Assembly (NCBI GenBank): GCA_024102635.1
Contig: JAGFJO010000025.1
Coordinates: 1 to 46,057, forward strand
Source: Deltaproteobacteria bacterium
GTDB lineage: Bacteria > Bdellovibrionota_C > UBA2361 > JAGFJO01
Length of the DNA stretch: 46,057 nucleotides
Reading direction: 5' to 3'
Part shown: one piece after another, positions 32,557-42,723 of the stretch
Position numbering within the stretch: position 1 is the first letter of the stretch
Layout of the letters: every line of letters begins with the position of its first letter
The notes under the pieces: model-generated
Told to the model about the DNA's origin: nothing
Database searches by the model: none
The model's input: the letters and a program-made list of their open reading frames with translations, nothing else
Translations under genes and position numbers: made by a program

Positions 32557-33333
32557 CTACTGGGCCTTAAGTAGTTCCGAAGAGGTATGCTCCGGCAGCA
32601 GCGAGGCTTTTATATAATCGCGGTTCATCTTGGCAATGAACTCTATACTGATAAGTTTAGGACACGCTTCTTGGCATTCTCCATGATTGGTGCATGCGCC
32701 GAAGCCTTGAGCATCCATCCCCTCTACCATGCGCTTAATGCGGCGCTCATGTTCGGGCTTGCCCTGGGGAAGCAGGGAGAGATGTGCCAACTTGGCGGCG
32801 GTAAAGAGCATTGCCGACCCGTTCGGACAGGCGGCAACACAAGCGCCGCACCCTATGCAGGCGGCGGCATCCATCGCCTTATCAGCGTTCTCCTTGGCCA
32901 CCTGAACCGAGTTCGCTTCGGGTACCGAGCCGGTATTAACGGATACATATCCTCCGCACTGAATCACCCGATCGAGTGAGGATCGATCCGTCACCAGATC
33001 GCGGATAACCGGGAACGCTTTAGCGCGCCACGGCTCGACGAAAATCGTGTCACCGTCCTTGAAGCTGCGCATATGGAGCTGGCAAGTCGTGGTGCCGGAC
33101 TCGGGCCCATGTGCCTGACCCGAAATCATCAACGAACAAACACCGCAGATCCCTTCGCGGCAATCTGATTCGAAAGCCACCGGCACTTTTCCTTCTGCTT
33201 CAAGACGCCTATTAAGAACATCGAGCATCTCAAGAAAAGACATGTCAGGACTAACGTCATCCAACTGATGGGTCTCGAAGGACCCTTCCGAGCTAGCGTC
33301 TCGCTGGCGCCAAACATTTAGAGTTATCTTCAT
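32557..33333 (-). CDS. sdhB: Succinate dehydrogenase/fumarate reductase iron-sulfur subunit
   Basis: Electron-transfer subunit carrying three clusters. The [2Fe-2S] site is [13 protein letters not shown], about residues 57-69, with the distal Cys in TTTCQLH. The [4Fe-4S] motif is [12 protein letters not shown] and the [3Fe-4S] motif [12 protein letters not shown], with the later CP shared between clusters as usual. At 258 residues it is normal for the b558-type complex. It ends the sdhCAB operon, 38 bases after sdhA. The stop codon lies in an AACTACT/AGTAGTT hairpin (32555-32576) shared with the convergent gene, a weak bidirectional terminator. Direction (succinate oxidation or fumarate reduction) cannot be told from sequence. 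Confidence 0.96.
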   Translation of the reverse strand: MKITLNVWRQRDASSEGSFETHQLDDVSPDMSFLEMLDVLNRRLEAEGKVPVAFESDCREGICGVCSLMISGQAHGPESGTTTCQLHMRSFKDGDTIFVEPWRAKAFPVIRDLVTDRSSLDRVIQCGGYVSVNTGSVPEANSVQVAKENADKAMDAAACIGCGACVAACPNGSAMLFTAAKLAHLSLLPQGKPEHERRIKRMVEGMDAQGFGACTNHGECQEACPKLISIEFIAKMNRDYIKASLLPEHTSSELLKAQ

Positions 33334-33371
33334 CTTAGCTGATCCGTTTACACTCTCTATTTGTAGCTCCC

Positions 33372-35285
33372 CTATTTGTAGCTACGTTGCGTAAGCTGTA
33401 CGTACTCAAAATTTAAAGGCTCTATGTGCCGCTGCGGTGCGTTGCCTGCCCCTTTGAACTCCCAAACGGCTGCATGACAGAAATTTTGGTCATCCCGCTG
33501 GGCCTCGCCTTCCGCCGTTTGATACTCCTCGCGGAAATGTCCTCCGCAGGATTCCTCTCTATTCAAGGCGTCAAGACACATCAGCTCCGCAAACTCCAAA
33601 AAGTCGGCAACTCTGCCGGCTCTCTCTAGTGATTGGTTATAGTCTTCCTTCTCGCCCGTCACTATGGCGTCCTTCCAAAACTCCTCGCGCAGAGCCGGAA
33701 TACGTTGCAACGCTTCGCGCAGCCCTTGGGCATTCCTGCCCATACCGCAGCGATCCCACATAATCTTACCTAGCTCTCTATGGAAAGAATCTACCGTGCG
33801 CCTGCCTTTAAGCGACACTAAGCGGTTAAGCCTCTGCTGCACCTCATCGGTTACAGCAGCAAATTCAGGTGCGTCCTCTGAAATACCACCCGGCGCATTA
33901 CGCGCAAGAAAGTCCCCTATTGTGTTGGGAATGATAAAATAACCATCAGCCAACCCTTGCATCAATGCGCTAGCTCCAAGTCTATTAGCCCCGTGATCGC
34001 TGAAGTTGGCTTCGCCTAAAACAAATAACCCCGGCACCGTGCTCATCAAATTATAGTCTACCCACAATCCCCCCATGGCATAGTGCGGAGCGGGGTAAAT
34101 CCTCATTGGGACTTCGTATGGATTCTCATCGGTAATACGCTGGTACATCTCAAAAAGGTTCCCGTATCTCTCCTCGATAACTTTTCTTCCGTGCCTCTGA
34201 ATAGCATCTGCAAAATCAAGATAGACCCCTAACCCCCCGGGCCCTACCCCATATCCGGCATCGCAGCGCTCTTTGGCGGCGCGTGAAGCGACATCCCGCG
34301 GGGATAAGTTTCCAAAGCTAGGATAGCGGCGCTCCAGATAATAGTCGCGATCAGATTCAGGAATCTGGTTGGCCGGCCTGCCGTCCCCCTTCTCTTTCGG
34401 AACCCAGATGCGGCCGTCATTTCTAAGCGACTCGCTCATAAGAGTAAGTTTCGATTGATGGTCTCCCGAGACCGGGATGCACGTAGGGTGAATTTGAGTA
34501 AAGGCCGGGTTTGCAAATCCGGCGCCGCGGCGGTAAGCGCGGTAGGTCGCGGTAACATTACAGCCCACAGCGTTTGTGGATAGATAATAAACCGGTGAGT
34601 ATCCTCCGGTTGCAAGCACCACTGCGTCGGCAGCATGCGAAGTGATTCTGCCGGTCTTCAGATCACGCACAACGATTCCGCGTGCGCGGCCGCCGGCAAC
34701 CACCACGTCCAGCATCTCTGTGTGCGGGAACATTTTGACGCGTCCCGCGCTTATCTGCCGCTCCAGCGCCTGATACGCTCCCAAAAGAAGCTGCTGACCG
34801 GTTTGGCCTCGCGCGTAGAAGGTTCGCGAAACCTGCGCTCCGCCGAATGATCGGTTGGCGAGCAACCCGCCATATTCGCGGGCAAACGGCACTCCCTGTG
34901 CTACGCACTGATCAATTATATTAACGCTTACCTGCGCCAAACGGTAAACGTTCGCCTCTCGCGCCCTGAAGTCACCTCCCTTAACGGTGTCGTAAAAGAG
35001 CCGGTAAATACTATCTCCGTCATTCTGATAGTTTTTTGCGGCGTTTATGCCTCCCTGGGCAGCAATGCTATGAGCTCGGCGCGGGCTATCTTGATAACAG
35101 AACGATTTTACCTGATATCCAAGTTCAGCCATTGAAGCTGCTGCCGAAGCGCCGGCAAGACCGGTGCCCACCACAATTACGGAATATTTGCGTTTATTGG
35201 CGGGATTTACCAGCTTCATTTCGAAGCGGTGCTTATCCCATTTTTTCTCTATCGGCCCTGCCGGTATTCTAGCGTTTAGTTCCAT
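33372..35285 (-). CDS. sdhA: Succinate dehydrogenase/fumarate reductase flavoprotein subunit
   Basis: Catalytic FAD subunit, 637 residues. The Rossmann motif is [19 protein letters not shown] near residue 38. The flavinylation histidine lies in [18 protein letters not shown]. The active-site block [10 protein letters not shown] and the arginine-containing [11 protein letters not shown] match the b558-linked SdhA of Bacteroidota and deltaproteobacteria (HPTCIP rather than HPTGI). The C-terminus has the [11 protein letters not shown] element. It lies 5 bases downstream of sdhC and so is co-transcribed. The ATG has no strong ribosome site, in keeping with translational coupling. Confidence 0.97.
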   Translation of the reverse strand: MELNARIPAGPIEKKWDKHRFEMKLVNPANKRKYSVIVVGTGLAGASAAASMAELGYQVKSFCYQDSPRRAHSIAAQGGINAAKNYQNDGDSIYRLFYDTVKGGDFRAREANVYRLAQVSVNIIDQCVAQGVPFAREYGGLLANRSFGGAQVSRTFYARGQTGQQLLLGAYQALERQISAGRVKMFPHTEMLDVVVAGGRARGIVVRDLKTGRITSHAADAVVLATGGYSPVYYLSTNAVGCNVTATYRAYRRGAGFANPAFTQIHPTCIPVSGDHQSKLTLMSESLRNDGRIWVPKEKGDGRPANQIPESDRDYYLERRYPSFGNLSPRDVASRAAKERCDAGYGVGPGGLGVYLDFADAIQRHGRKVIEERYGNLFEMYQRITDENPYEVPMRIYPAPHYAMGGLWVDYNLMSTVPGLFVLGEANFSDHGANRLGASALMQGLADGYFIIPNTIGDFLARNAPGGISEDAPEFAAVTDEVQQRLNRLVSLKGRRTVDSFHRELGKIMWDRCGMGRNAQGLREALQRIPALREEFWKDAIVTGEKEDYNQSLERAGRVADFLEFAELMCLDALNREESCGGHFREEYQTAEGEAQRDDQNFCHAAVWEFKGAGNAPQRHIEPLNFEYVQLTQRSYK

Positions 35286-35290
35286 TACGA

Positions 35291-36010
35291 TTACCCGGCA
35301 ACTCCCGCCGCAACATTCGGCGGTGGAAGGAGATTAAAGTAAACAGCGAGAGGTACTGATATGAAGCCAAAGAACAGAACAACGGCAAGCAGCCGCGCAA
35401 GATTGATGAAGACAAAATGACGATCAGGTGTATTAAGGCCCAAAGTTTGAAAAAGGCTCCATACTCCGTGATAAGTGTGCAGCCCTAGGAACCCCATAGC
35501 AGCCACATATATGAACGTAACGTAGCTCAGGGTAAATGCTCTATAAACGTTGGCATACACCCTTCCCTCGACAAATCCTCCGAAGTGAACGACGCCGACG
35601 GTCATATGTAGAATATGGTAAACGGTGTAGGCGAGCAGAACGAGGCCTCCAATAAACATGGTCCTCGATGCCACTGTTGCGGAGCTCGGATTAACAACTG
35701 CGTATCTGGAGCCCCTGCCTGAGGAATTGATACGCTGGAGCTGGATAACGGTAAATACATGGACCAACAGGCAGACAAGTAGAACCGCTCGCATCGTCCA
35801 CAAAAAGCCGGAATGTCCGAGAACATCTGAAGCGAAATCACGCAAGAAAATGGCATAGCTGTCGAGCTTATGTACTCCCTTATCATCGTATCCTCCAAAC
35901 GCTTTGAGGTTGCCGGCCATGTGGCCGATAACAAACAGAAGAAGGACGATGCCCGTCAGTGCAACTACGACTTTTTTCCCGATAGTACTGCTATAAAACT
36001 TAATCAACAT
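35291..36010 (-). CDS. sdhC: Succinate dehydrogenase cytochrome b subunit, b558 family
   Basis: Membrane anchor of complex II with five transmembrane helices, binding two hemes and a quinone. The start ATG 36010 gives [20 protein letters not shown], the standard N-terminus of the family. The frame stays open to 36187, but those extra residues overlap the divergent gene and are not conserved. Candidate heme histidines are in [23 protein letters not shown] and LHTYHGVW. The 239-residue length fits. It heads the sdhCAB operon; a promoter must lie in 36011-36157, which it shares with the divergent gene. Having a single large anchor instead of SdhC plus SdhD marks the type B complex. Confidence 0.94.
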   Translation of the reverse strand: MLIKFYSSTIGKKVVVALTGIVLLLFVIGHMAGNLKAFGGYDDKGVHKLDSYAIFLRDFASDVLGHSGFLWTMRAVLLVCLLVHVFTVIQLQRINSSGRGSRYAVVNPSSATVASRTMFIGGLVLLAYTVYHILHMTVGVVHFGGFVEGRVYANVYRAFTLSYVTFIYVAAMGFLGLHTYHGVWSLFQTLGLNTPDRHFVFINLARLLAVVLFFGFISVPLAVYFNLLPPPNVAAGVAG

Positions 36011-36108
36011 GCAGGCTAAATCTATCGAGCACGAGGAAAAATTACAAGCTATTAAGAACATAGAGCCTTTTGCCGTGAAAACCGTAAGCGGCACATAAAT
36101 TGTATTCG

Positions 36109-36138
36109 TTGATTGCGGCTTTCCGATTAGGCTAAGAT
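36109..36138 (+). promoter_or_regulatory. Possible promoter for the 36158-39133 pair
   Basis: TTGATT (36109-36114) and TAAGAT (36133-36138) with 18 bases between. It lies 20 bases before ATG 36158, which would leave a short leader that still includes the AAGGT ribosome site (36146-36150). Confidence 0.35.
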
Positions 36139-36157
36139 CTCCGCGAAGGTAATAGTC

Positions 36158-37474
36158 ATGCGCGCGCTGGACCTTAATACCCACCAAAAAGCATTCAAGA
36201 TCAATCTTGATCCGGCAATCTACGGAACCTTTGCCGAGATCGGCGCGGGACAGGAGATCGCCCGGTGTTTTTTCAGAGTAGGCGGGGCCGCAGGTACAAT
36301 CGCTAAAACCATGTCGGCTTATGACATGACTTTCAGTGACGCCATTTATGGTAAAAGTTCGCGCTACGTCTCAAGAGAACGTCTTGACGCGATGCTGGCT
36401 CACGAGTTTGACCTGCTCATCGAGCGGCTTGGGTCGCAGCGAGGCGCATCGACGACTTTCTTTGCATTTGCCGACACCGTTTCTGCTCGCAACTATAGGG
36501 GCAGCAACGAGTGCCACGGCTGGATCGGGATACGGTTTCAAACGCGCCCGCAAGGCCCGGCAAACGACATAGTACTGCACGTTAACTTGCTCGATCGGGA
36601 GAACGTGCTGCAGCAGGAAGCCCTCGGGATACTGGGAGTGAATCTTGTATTTGGCGCTTTTTTTCAACGTGATAACATCGATGAGTTCCTAGCGAACATG
36701 CTCGGCGATCTCACCGTCCAGCGGATAGAGATCGACATGCTGGAATTCTCAGGACCGGACTTCGAGACTATAGACAACCGCCTGCTGGCAGTTAAATTAA
36801 TCCAGTCGGACCTTGCAAATGCCATCGTTTTTGACGCCGGCGGAGAGCTGAGACAGCCGTCATCGGTAGTGTATAAATCGCCTATATTGATTGAGCGGGG
36901 ATCCTTTCGCGCGCTTAAGCAGCTCAAAGTCGAGACGATAAATCGCGCCGGGGAATCTTTCAAAGAGGAGTGCACTGACAGTTCACGCGCGCCGGTGTCT
37001 CTGATTGAAGTTACGGTAAACCCCCTTATTGAAGATGATGCTCCATTGGATCATGAAGTGCTGTCACGAGTGACCAGCTTGGTGTCCCTAGGCCACAGCG
37101 TCATGGTTTCGAAGTATGTCGAGTTTTATGCACTGACAAGGTATCTTCGCCGCTACACCCAAGAGCCGATCGCCCTGGTGATGGGAGTCAGCACCCTGGT
37201 TCGTATCTTCAATGAGAGGTACTATCAAGATCTTGAAGGAGGGGTGCTGGAGGGAGTAGGACGGCTGTTTATGTCCGGAGTTTCCGCCTATGTGTATCCG
37301 ATGACTGTTTCTGATTTCACTTCTCATTTGAAGGAAGCGAGCATGGAACCGGAGCCGTGGATTCCAGGCGGAGCTCGCAGTCTGGGAGTCGACTCGGTAA
37401 TCTTCCCGTATCCGCTGAAGCACCTTTTTAACTACTTAGTCGAACGAAAATATATAAAGCTGGTAAGAGCTTAA
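36158..37474 (+). CDS. Conserved hypothetical protein upstream of pckA
   Basis: A 438-residue soluble protein belonging to a family I recall from many deltaproteobacterial and Bacteroidota genomes, where it carries unreliable labels such as 'TonB-dependent receptor' or 'nicotinate-nucleotide adenylyltransferase' (memory, unverified). Neither label fits: there is no signal peptide, no beta-barrel and no HxGH motif. Highly patterned stretches near the N-terminus are YGTFAEIGAGQE, FFRVGGAAGTIAKTMSAYDM and YVSRERLDAML; mid-protein are FFAFADTVSARNY, HGWIGIRFQ and QQEALGILGVNLVFGAF. It reads like an enzyme or nucleotide-binding protein of unknown type. AAGGT ribosome site before the ATG. pckA follows after 87 bases in the same direction. 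Confidence 0.85.
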   Translation: MRALDLNTHQKAFKINLDPAIYGTFAEIGAGQEIARCFFRVGGAAGTIAKTMSAYDMTFSDAIYGKSSRYVSRERLDAMLAHEFDLLIERLGSQRGASTTFFAFADTVSARNYRGSNECHGWIGIRFQTRPQGPANDIVLHVNLLDRENVLQQEALGILGVNLVFGAFFQRDNIDEFLANMLGDLTVQRIEIDMLEFSGPDFETIDNRLLAVKLIQSDLANAIVFDAGGELRQPSSVVYKSPILIERGSFRALKQLKVETINRAGESFKEECTDSSRAPVSLIEVTVNPLIEDDAPLDHEVLSRVTSLVSLGHSVMVSKYVEFYALTRYLRRYTQEPIALVMGVSTLVRIFNERYYQDLEGGVLEGVGRLFMSGVSAYVYPMTVSDFTSHLKEASMEPEPWIPGGARSLGVDSVIFPYPLKHLFNYLVERKYIKLVRA

Positions 37475-37561
37475 TCACATGCTTTATTTTTGTTTGCGCA
37501 ATGTCAGATTGCCGCTCTTGCCGTTTTTAAAAATTTGCAATTAAATGCTCTGGAGGCAACA

Positions 37562-39133
37562 ATGTTAAAAAGCTACGGCATCTCGGTCTCCAACATCTAC
37601 CGCAATCTTCCCCCGGCCCGCCTTTACGAAGCGGCAATCACTAAAGAGAAAGGATCGCTGATGACCGATGTCGGAGCGTTAGCGGTACGATCCGGCAGTA
37701 AAACCGGGCGCAGTCCGGCCGACAAGAGGATCGTAGAGGACCCGGAGACTAAGGGTGACATCTGGTGGGGCGATGTCAACATCGATCTAAGCGATCGCGT
37801 TTACCGGATTAATGAAGAACGCGCGATAGATTATCTCAACACGCGCGACGAATTATACGTGCTCGATGGCTTTGCCGGATGGGACCCTAAGTACCGGCTT
37901 AAGATAAGAGTAATCTGCTCCCGCGCCTACCACGCTCTGTTTATGCATAACATGTTGATGAGACCCTCACCCGCAGAGCTCGAATCGTTCGGCGAACCGG
38001 ACTACGTGATAATCAATGCCGGACGCTTTCCCGCGAACCGTTACACGGAGGAGATGACCTCCGAGACGAGCATCGATATCAATTTTCAGAAGCGAAGAAT
38101 CGTTATCCTTGGTACTGAATACGCCGGTGAGATGAAGAAGGGCGTTTTTACGGTGATGAATTATCTCATGCCGAAGCAGGGAATTCTCTCAATGCATTGT
38201 TCCGCGAACGAAGGTCAGGCGGGTGATGTCACCCTATTTTTCGGTCTTTCCGGGACGGGAAAAACTACTCTCTCAGCTGATCCTTTAAGACAGCTAATAG
38301 GCGATGACGAACATTGCTGGTCCGATAGTGGAGTGTTCAACATCGAAGGCGGCTGCTATGCGAAATGCATCGGCCTGAGTGAAGAGAAGGAGCCGGAAAT
38401 ATATGGTGCCATAAAGTTCGGCTCTGTTCTTGAAAATGTTGTAGTCGATACCGAAAGCCGGAAGGTCAACTATGATGCTGCCTCCATCACCGAGAACACC
38501 CGCGCTTGCTACCCAATTGAATACATTCCAAATGCAAAGATCCCCTGCTTGGGAGGGCATCCGAAGAATATAATTTTTCTTACCTGCGACGCGTTCGGGG
38601 TTCTTCCACCGGTGGCGCGACTTACTCCTGAGCAGGCTATGTACCATTTCATAAGCGGGTATACGGCGAAAGTCGCGGGCACCGAGCAAGGGGTGAAAGA
38701 ACCGACCGCAACCTTTTCGGCATGCTTTGGCGAAGCGTTCATGGTGTGGCATCCAAGCAAATATGCCGAGCTGCTCGCGGATTGCATGAGGAAGCACGGA
38801 TCTCAAGCATGGCTTGTAAATACCGGCTGGTCCGGAGGCGGCTTCGGTACGGGCAAGCGCATCAAGCTGCAGTACACAAGAGCAATCATCGATGCAATTC
38901 ACGACGGAACACTGGCTGCGGCTGAAAAGGTTAAAGACCCTATTTTTGGAGTCGAGGTCCCTCTTTCATGCAAGGCCGTCCCGAGCGAAATTCTGATTCC
39001 TAAGAACACCTGGGCCGATCCGCGTGCCTACGATAAGGCTGTAGTAGATCTGGCGCACCGTTTTCAGAAGAACTTCGAAAAGTATAAGTCCGGATCTCAC
39101 AAAGATATTATAGCCTCCGGCCCAGCAGTTTGA
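37562..39133 (+). CDS. pckA: Phosphoenolpyruvate carboxykinase (ATP)
   Basis: Converts oxaloacetate plus ATP to phosphoenolpyruvate, the first committed step of gluconeogenesis. At 523 residues it has the length of the ATP-dependent enzyme. The P-loop [13 protein letters not shown] lies mid-protein, followed by the metal site [17 protein letters not shown] (kinase-2 region) and [10 protein letters not shown]. The substrate region [13 protein letters not shown] is near residue 45. The open frame extends to a TTG (37490), but ATG 37562 follows TGGAGG and begins at the conserved N-terminus. It forms a block with divergent sdhCAB that handles four-carbon acids. Confidence 0.97.
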   Translation: MLKSYGISVSNIYRNLPPARLYEAAITKEKGSLMTDVGALAVRSGSKTGRSPADKRIVEDPETKGDIWWGDVNIDLSDRVYRINEERAIDYLNTRDELYVLDGFAGWDPKYRLKIRVICSRAYHALFMHNMLMRPSPAELESFGEPDYVIINAGRFPANRYTEEMTSETSIDINFQKRRIVILGTEYAGEMKKGVFTVMNYLMPKQGILSMHCSANEGQAGDVTLFFGLSGTGKTTLSADPLRQLIGDDEHCWSDSGVFNIEGGCYAKCIGLSEEKEPEIYGAIKFGSVLENVVVDTESRKVNYDAASITENTRACYPIEYIPNAKIPCLGGHPKNIIFLTCDAFGVLPPVARLTPEQAMYHFISGYTAKVAGTEQGVKEPTATFSACFGEAFMVWHPSKYAELLADCMRKHGSQAWLVNTGWSGGGFGTGKRIKLQYTRAIIDAIHDGTLAAAEKVKDPIFGVEVPLSCKAVPSEILIPKNTWADPRAYDKAVVDLAHRFQKNFEKYKSGSHKDIIASGPAV

Positions 39134-39320
39134 GATTTTGCGCTTCTTTTTTTACCTAAAAATATAGCTGTTTTTTCAGTAGCTTGGGTTGTCCTGTCGG
39201 GAGGCTGGTCGATACCATAATTTGCTCAAAAGTTCAAACTGCGATAGAGTGTGCTTCCCCCAAAAAGGGAATTCCGGTGAGTTCAATCATTTCTTAATTA
39301 AATTCGAGGGACGTAATTAC

Positions 39321-39632
39321 ATGTCTTCAGGCGATAAGACCAAGAAAAAAATTCCTGATTCCTACTTAAATCAAATCAGCATTCTAAAAGTTCTCGCGCA
39401 GGAGGAGACTAGCGAGCAAAACCCCCGCCAATATCAAATTCACGAAATCGCCGATATGAGCGGCCTCAAGGATGAGCGTGAAACTCAGCGCTGCCTTTTC
39501 ATACTGGAAGGGCAGAAGCTTGTTTGCCCTTATCCGCCCGGAGACTTTACATCCCGTTCGTGGCACATAACGAAGCAGGGCATTAAAACTTTCCGTTCCA
39601 TTTCCCGAACGCTTACACAACAAGCTGCCTAG
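39321..39632 (+). CDS. Small winged-helix-like protein, unknown function
   Basis: A 103-residue protein. After a Lys-rich start (SSGDKTKKKIP) comes a helix-turn-helix-like pattern: SYLNQISILKVLAQEE, then HEIADMSGLKDERETQRCLFILEGQKLV, then a short wing (PPGDFTSRSWHITKQGIKTF). This matches the layout of small MarR/PadR-like winged helices, in which a predicted recognition helix is followed by a beta hairpin ending in 'ITxxGxxxF'. I take it as a probable DNA-binding protein (inference). The frame is open to 39189, but ATG 39321 follows CGAGGGA. Convergent with ntrY. Target unknown. Confidence 0.68.
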   Translation: MSSGDKTKKKIPDSYLNQISILKVLAQEETSEQNPRQYQIHEIADMSGLKDERETQRCLFILEGQKLVCPYPPGDFTSRSWHITKQGIKTFRSISRTLTQQAA

Positions 39633-39767
39633 CTTGGATGTTGCATACAAGGGCTTGAAAGCTAGTCGAGCACGGTTGCACCATAATTGAATGGGGAAGA
39701 GTTCGTCCGCCTTGGCTTTAGTGATGGTGGTAATGAACCTCCTGAAATCAGCCCCTGACAGCTAGGG

Positions 39768-39790
39768 CTTGTTCGATTGCGACGAACAAG
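39768..39790. terminator. Hairpin between the winged-helix gene and ntrY
   Basis: CTTGTTCG (39768-39775) pairs perfectly with CGAACAAG (39783-39790), loop of 7 bases. It lies just after the ntrY stop on the minus strand and could terminate both convergent transcripts. No T-run on either side. Confidence 0.45.
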
Positions 39791-39804
39791 TATCGGAAAT
39801 GTGT

Positions 39805-42018
39805 CTAAATGCCGGCAAGGCGTCTCTGCGTGTAGGCTCTTGGTTCTACCGGAAGCTCTACCACGAACTTAGCGCCGCGAGGATGATTGTCGAAAAGCCT
39901 AATCTCACCCTGGTGGTCGCTCACTACAGAGCTCACAATCGCCAGACCTAAGCCAGTTCCGCCGCTTTTGGTCGTATAGTAAGGCTCGAAGATCCTAGCT
40001 TTGCTGCCTTCTGGAATTCCTGCACCATTGTCGGCCACCTCTAGTATGACAGCATTATTGCCTGCATGATAATAGGTTTTCAGCACTACTTTGGGAGGAT
40101 CGCGGCTTTCGGCCGGACGGCTGGCAACGGCAGCTATGGCGTTATCAATGAGGTTTATCAGCAGTCTGCGTATCTGTTCACGATCCATCAGATTTTTTGG
40201 AAGTTTTGAATCGGCAATAAACTGAAAAAGAATGCCATTGTGATCTTCGGCGAATGGGGCGAGAGTATCGGAAACCAGATCGTTCAAGCTCTCTTGTTGG
40301 AATTCAGCGATTGGCATTCGGGCGAAATTTGAAAATTCATTGGCTAGCCGTTTAATCGAATTTACGTTCTCGATGATCGTTTGAGTCGACTCGGTCACAG
40401 CTGGAGCAGGCTTGCTATCCGCGAGAAGTTTCTGCAGCCGTTGGGCAGCTAATTGAATCGGGGTAAGAGGATTTTTGATCTCGTGTGCAATCCTCTGAGC
40501 GACTTCCCGCCAAGCCGACATGTGCTGGGCTTTGGAAATCTCGGTTATGTCATCGAAAATCAACACGGTTGCCTGCCACCTTCCATGCGGGTCAAGAACT
40601 TTGCCGACTGTACATACCAGTTTCAGCTCTTTTCCGCCGGACACCATCGAGATCTCTTTTTCGCCGATATTTTCGGCACCCTTGTCAGCTTGCCCGTGCT
40701 CCAACTCGGACACCAGGCCTGACAACTGCTCGAACATCTCCGGACCTACGACTTCTTCGATCGCACGTCCCCTTACCGATACGGGGTCGGCAAGCCCAAA
40801 GAGCTTAGAGGCGGCCGGGTTGACGGACGTGACTTTGTGCTCGGAGTCGAATGCAATTACCGACACCGCCAGATTGGATAGAACCGCTTCCAGATGCAAT
40901 CTGCGGCTTTCAGCTTCAGCCCGTGAGTGCTTGAGATCGGCGATCATCGTATTAAAGGAGCGCACAAGGAATGCAATCTCATCATCCCCGCCCTCCTTAA
41001 TCCTAAAATCCAGATTTCCTCTGGCAACCGCCCGCGTACCTTCAGCTATGTGCTGGATGGGTACCGAAATCTCGCGCGCAATATAGAACCCAAACCAGAT
41101 CGCCGAAAATAAAATAATCATAGTGATCATGGTGAGCGTAAGGATATATGCGGACTTCAGCGGGTTCTTGAAGAGCTTTAGCTGTTCGTACTCCTTAAAT
41201 GAGTCATTCACAGTAGTAAGAGCCTGCGAAAACTCGGGGTCAATCCTCTTGCTTACCATTAAAACCTGAGCCCCGTCTTTTAGGGGCAAATAGGCCCTTA
41301 TGAATTGTCCCCCCTGATCCTCCTCAAAGAGCACACTCTCTCTGCCGGAAGCCGCGCGCTGAACGGCTGCCTTGTCCGGAAGCGGTTCCTGAAAATCTGA
41401 GATGAGCCCGGCGGCGTTTTGCACACGCATAACCTCCTGCCCGGAGGAGGTTAATATCTGAACGCCAAAGAGGCCTTTTGATCTTCTCACCTCCTCCAGA
41501 TACCCTTCCAGCGGCCGCCCGCCCGCGGGAAGAGCGCCTTTTATATCGGCGGCTGATTGAGCCACTATGTCCCGTAGAAGCTGATGGTGCTGCTTGGCTA
41601 CCCCTACGGCGCTGCTGACAGCCCCTTCCACCTGCCCGCTGAACCAGCCTTCCATTGAGCGGCTCAACAAACCGCTCGCCAGGAAGAACAGTATGGCGGT
41701 GGGCACCAATGTAAGCGAGACGAAGGCGGTAACCAGCCGCAGCCGCAGTTTCGATCCGAGGATCTTGCGCCGGCGATCAAAAATCAACTTGACGACGTTG
41801 CGGCCGATTAGAAATATTAGGACGCACAGAACTACAATTATTGAATTGACTAGAAAGAATACCAGAAGGTTATTGGCTAAATGCGCCGTGTCATCATCAG
41901 GGCGCTGCCAATAAACCAGGAGAGAAAGAAGCGCACCGACTACCACAAAAAGTGTCAGACGCAGGCCCATGCCGCTTCTGCGCCACCATATCAATAAACG
42001 CGCACCTTTAGTTGCCAC
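39805..42018 (-). CDS. NtrY-type membrane sensor histidine kinase
   Basis: A 737-residue kinase of the NtrY family, which senses nitrogen or envelope/redox state. Transmembrane helices lie at about 19-37, 51-73, 93-115 and 289-312, with a periplasmic sensor region between the third and fourth. HAMP follows (about 313-365), then a PAS domain (about 370-490). The dimerisation domain has the phosphorylated His512 in AHEIKNPLTP. The ATPase has N-box NLIDNA (622-627), DNGAGIP (663-669) and GGTGLGLA (686-693). GTG start at 42018. The cognate regulator NtrX, usually next to NtrY, is absent downstream. It ends the yebC-ruvAB-DUF4390-ntrY run. Confidence 0.93.
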   Translation of the reverse strand: MATKGARLLIWWRRSGMGLRLTLFVVVGALLSLLVYWQRPDDDTAHLANNLLVFFLVNSIIVVLCVLIFLIGRNVVKLIFDRRRKILGSKLRLRLVTAFVSLTLVPTAILFFLASGLLSRSMEGWFSGQVEGAVSSAVGVAKQHHQLLRDIVAQSAADIKGALPAGGRPLEGYLEEVRRSKGLFGVQILTSSGQEVMRVQNAAGLISDFQEPLPDKAAVQRAASGRESVLFEEDQGGQFIRAYLPLKDGAQVLMVSKRIDPEFSQALTTVNDSFKEYEQLKLFKNPLKSAYILTLTMITMIILFSAIWFGFYIAREISVPIQHIAEGTRAVARGNLDFRIKEGGDDEIAFLVRSFNTMIADLKHSRAEAESRRLHLEAVLSNLAVSVIAFDSEHKVTSVNPAASKLFGLADPVSVRGRAIEEVVGPEMFEQLSGLVSELEHGQADKGAENIGEKEISMVSGGKELKLVCTVGKVLDPHGRWQATVLIFDDITEISKAQHMSAWREVAQRIAHEIKNPLTPIQLAAQRLQKLLADSKPAPAVTESTQTIIENVNSIKRLANEFSNFARMPIAEFQQESLNDLVSDTLAPFAEDHNGILFQFIADSKLPKNLMDREQIRRLLINLIDNAIAAVASRPAESRDPPKVVLKTYYHAGNNAVILEVADNGAGIPEGSKARIFEPYYTTKSGGTGLGLAIVSSVVSDHQGEIRLFDNHPRGAKFVVELPVEPRAYTQRRLAGI

Positions 42019-42104
42019 AGATCCTAATTATTGAAAAACTCGAATCTTACGCTCAGTTGAAACAAGCAGTCATTCAGCAAGCAATGAAGGCCGGTGGGCC
42101 GCAC

Positions 42105-42662
42105 TCAGTTTTGCTCCATTTCATAAGCTATCCACCCGGAGTCAAAACGGCTGGTTTTTACCAACCCAAAGGTCAATAAATAAGGAAGGTCCAACAGAAC
42201 GTCACCCACCTCCCTCTTGCAATCAGCCGTCACGCGTACTCCGATATATCTGCGCGCGCCTCGGTCGTGAACTGCAGCCGCGCTGATAAAATTCAGGGAC
42301 ATCTGCTTGATTTCAACTAGGTCGGCCCGCGCTTCAGGCAACGAGCTGTACGTGTTCTTCTCGGGTGGATCGTCATCAGCGAATCTATCGGATTCGACGA
42401 TGTAACTCTCGCCGATCGGATCATATCGCAAAGAGTGAATCTCAGTTTTCTCGGAGCTGCAATCATCAAACCAACCTACCCTGCGGCGGCAATATCTTAA
42501 GCGAAAACGGTACCTGACTTCGGTGCCGCTTTCGATGCATCGCTCCAAAAGCTCTTGCCTCCCGTCAGCGATAACTCGAATGCCTTGCGGCTCCACCCAG
42601 TTGACGCGTAGATCCGGGAAAGCGAAGAAGACCGGAATCCAAGCTAAAATGGAGGGTATCAT
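42105..42662 (-). CDS. DUF4390 family protein
   Basis: A 185-residue protein with a short hydrophobic N-terminus (PSILAWIPVFFAF) that may be a signal peptide or anchor. The body matches the DUF4390 layout as I know it: a strand-rich region with an ELLERCIESGTEVRYRFRLRYCRRRVGWFD core and LRYDPIGESYIVE following. In betaproteobacteria DUF4390 proteins are encoded next to ntrY, and the same linkage here supports the call. Function unknown, presumably periplasmic and related to NtrY signalling (inference). GGGAG ribosome site before ATG 42662. It lies 61 bases after ruvB. Confidence 0.72.
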   Translation of the reverse strand: MIPSILAWIPVFFAFPDLRVNWVEPQGIRVIADGRQELLERCIESGTEVRYRFRLRYCRRRVGWFDDCSSEKTEIHSLRYDPIGESYIVESDRFADDDPPEKNTYSSLPEARADLVEIKQMSLNFISAAAVHDRGARRYIGVRVTADCKREVGDVLLDLPYLLTFGLVKTSRFDSGWIAYEMEQN

Positions 42663-42723
42663 TAAATCTCCCAGAAAAATTATTCACGCGAAAGAGTCAA
42701 TGCAAACTTAACTTTCGCCACAT

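Noticed and set aside
34290..34910. Antisense and alternate-frame ORFs inside sdhA
   Set aside because: They track the codon pattern of a clearly conserved sdhA and show no independent motifs; the same applies to the other long shadows in dxs, ruvB, pckA and ntrY.
37518..37546. Promoter-like TTGCCG-N17-TTAAAT before pckA
   Set aside because: The implied transcription start would fall on the pckA ribosome site, leaving no room for it; pckA is more likely read through from the gene upstream or from another start.
39769..39951. 60-codon plus-strand frame at the end of ntrY
   Set aside because: Antisense shadow of the ntrY C-terminus, starting inside a hairpin.
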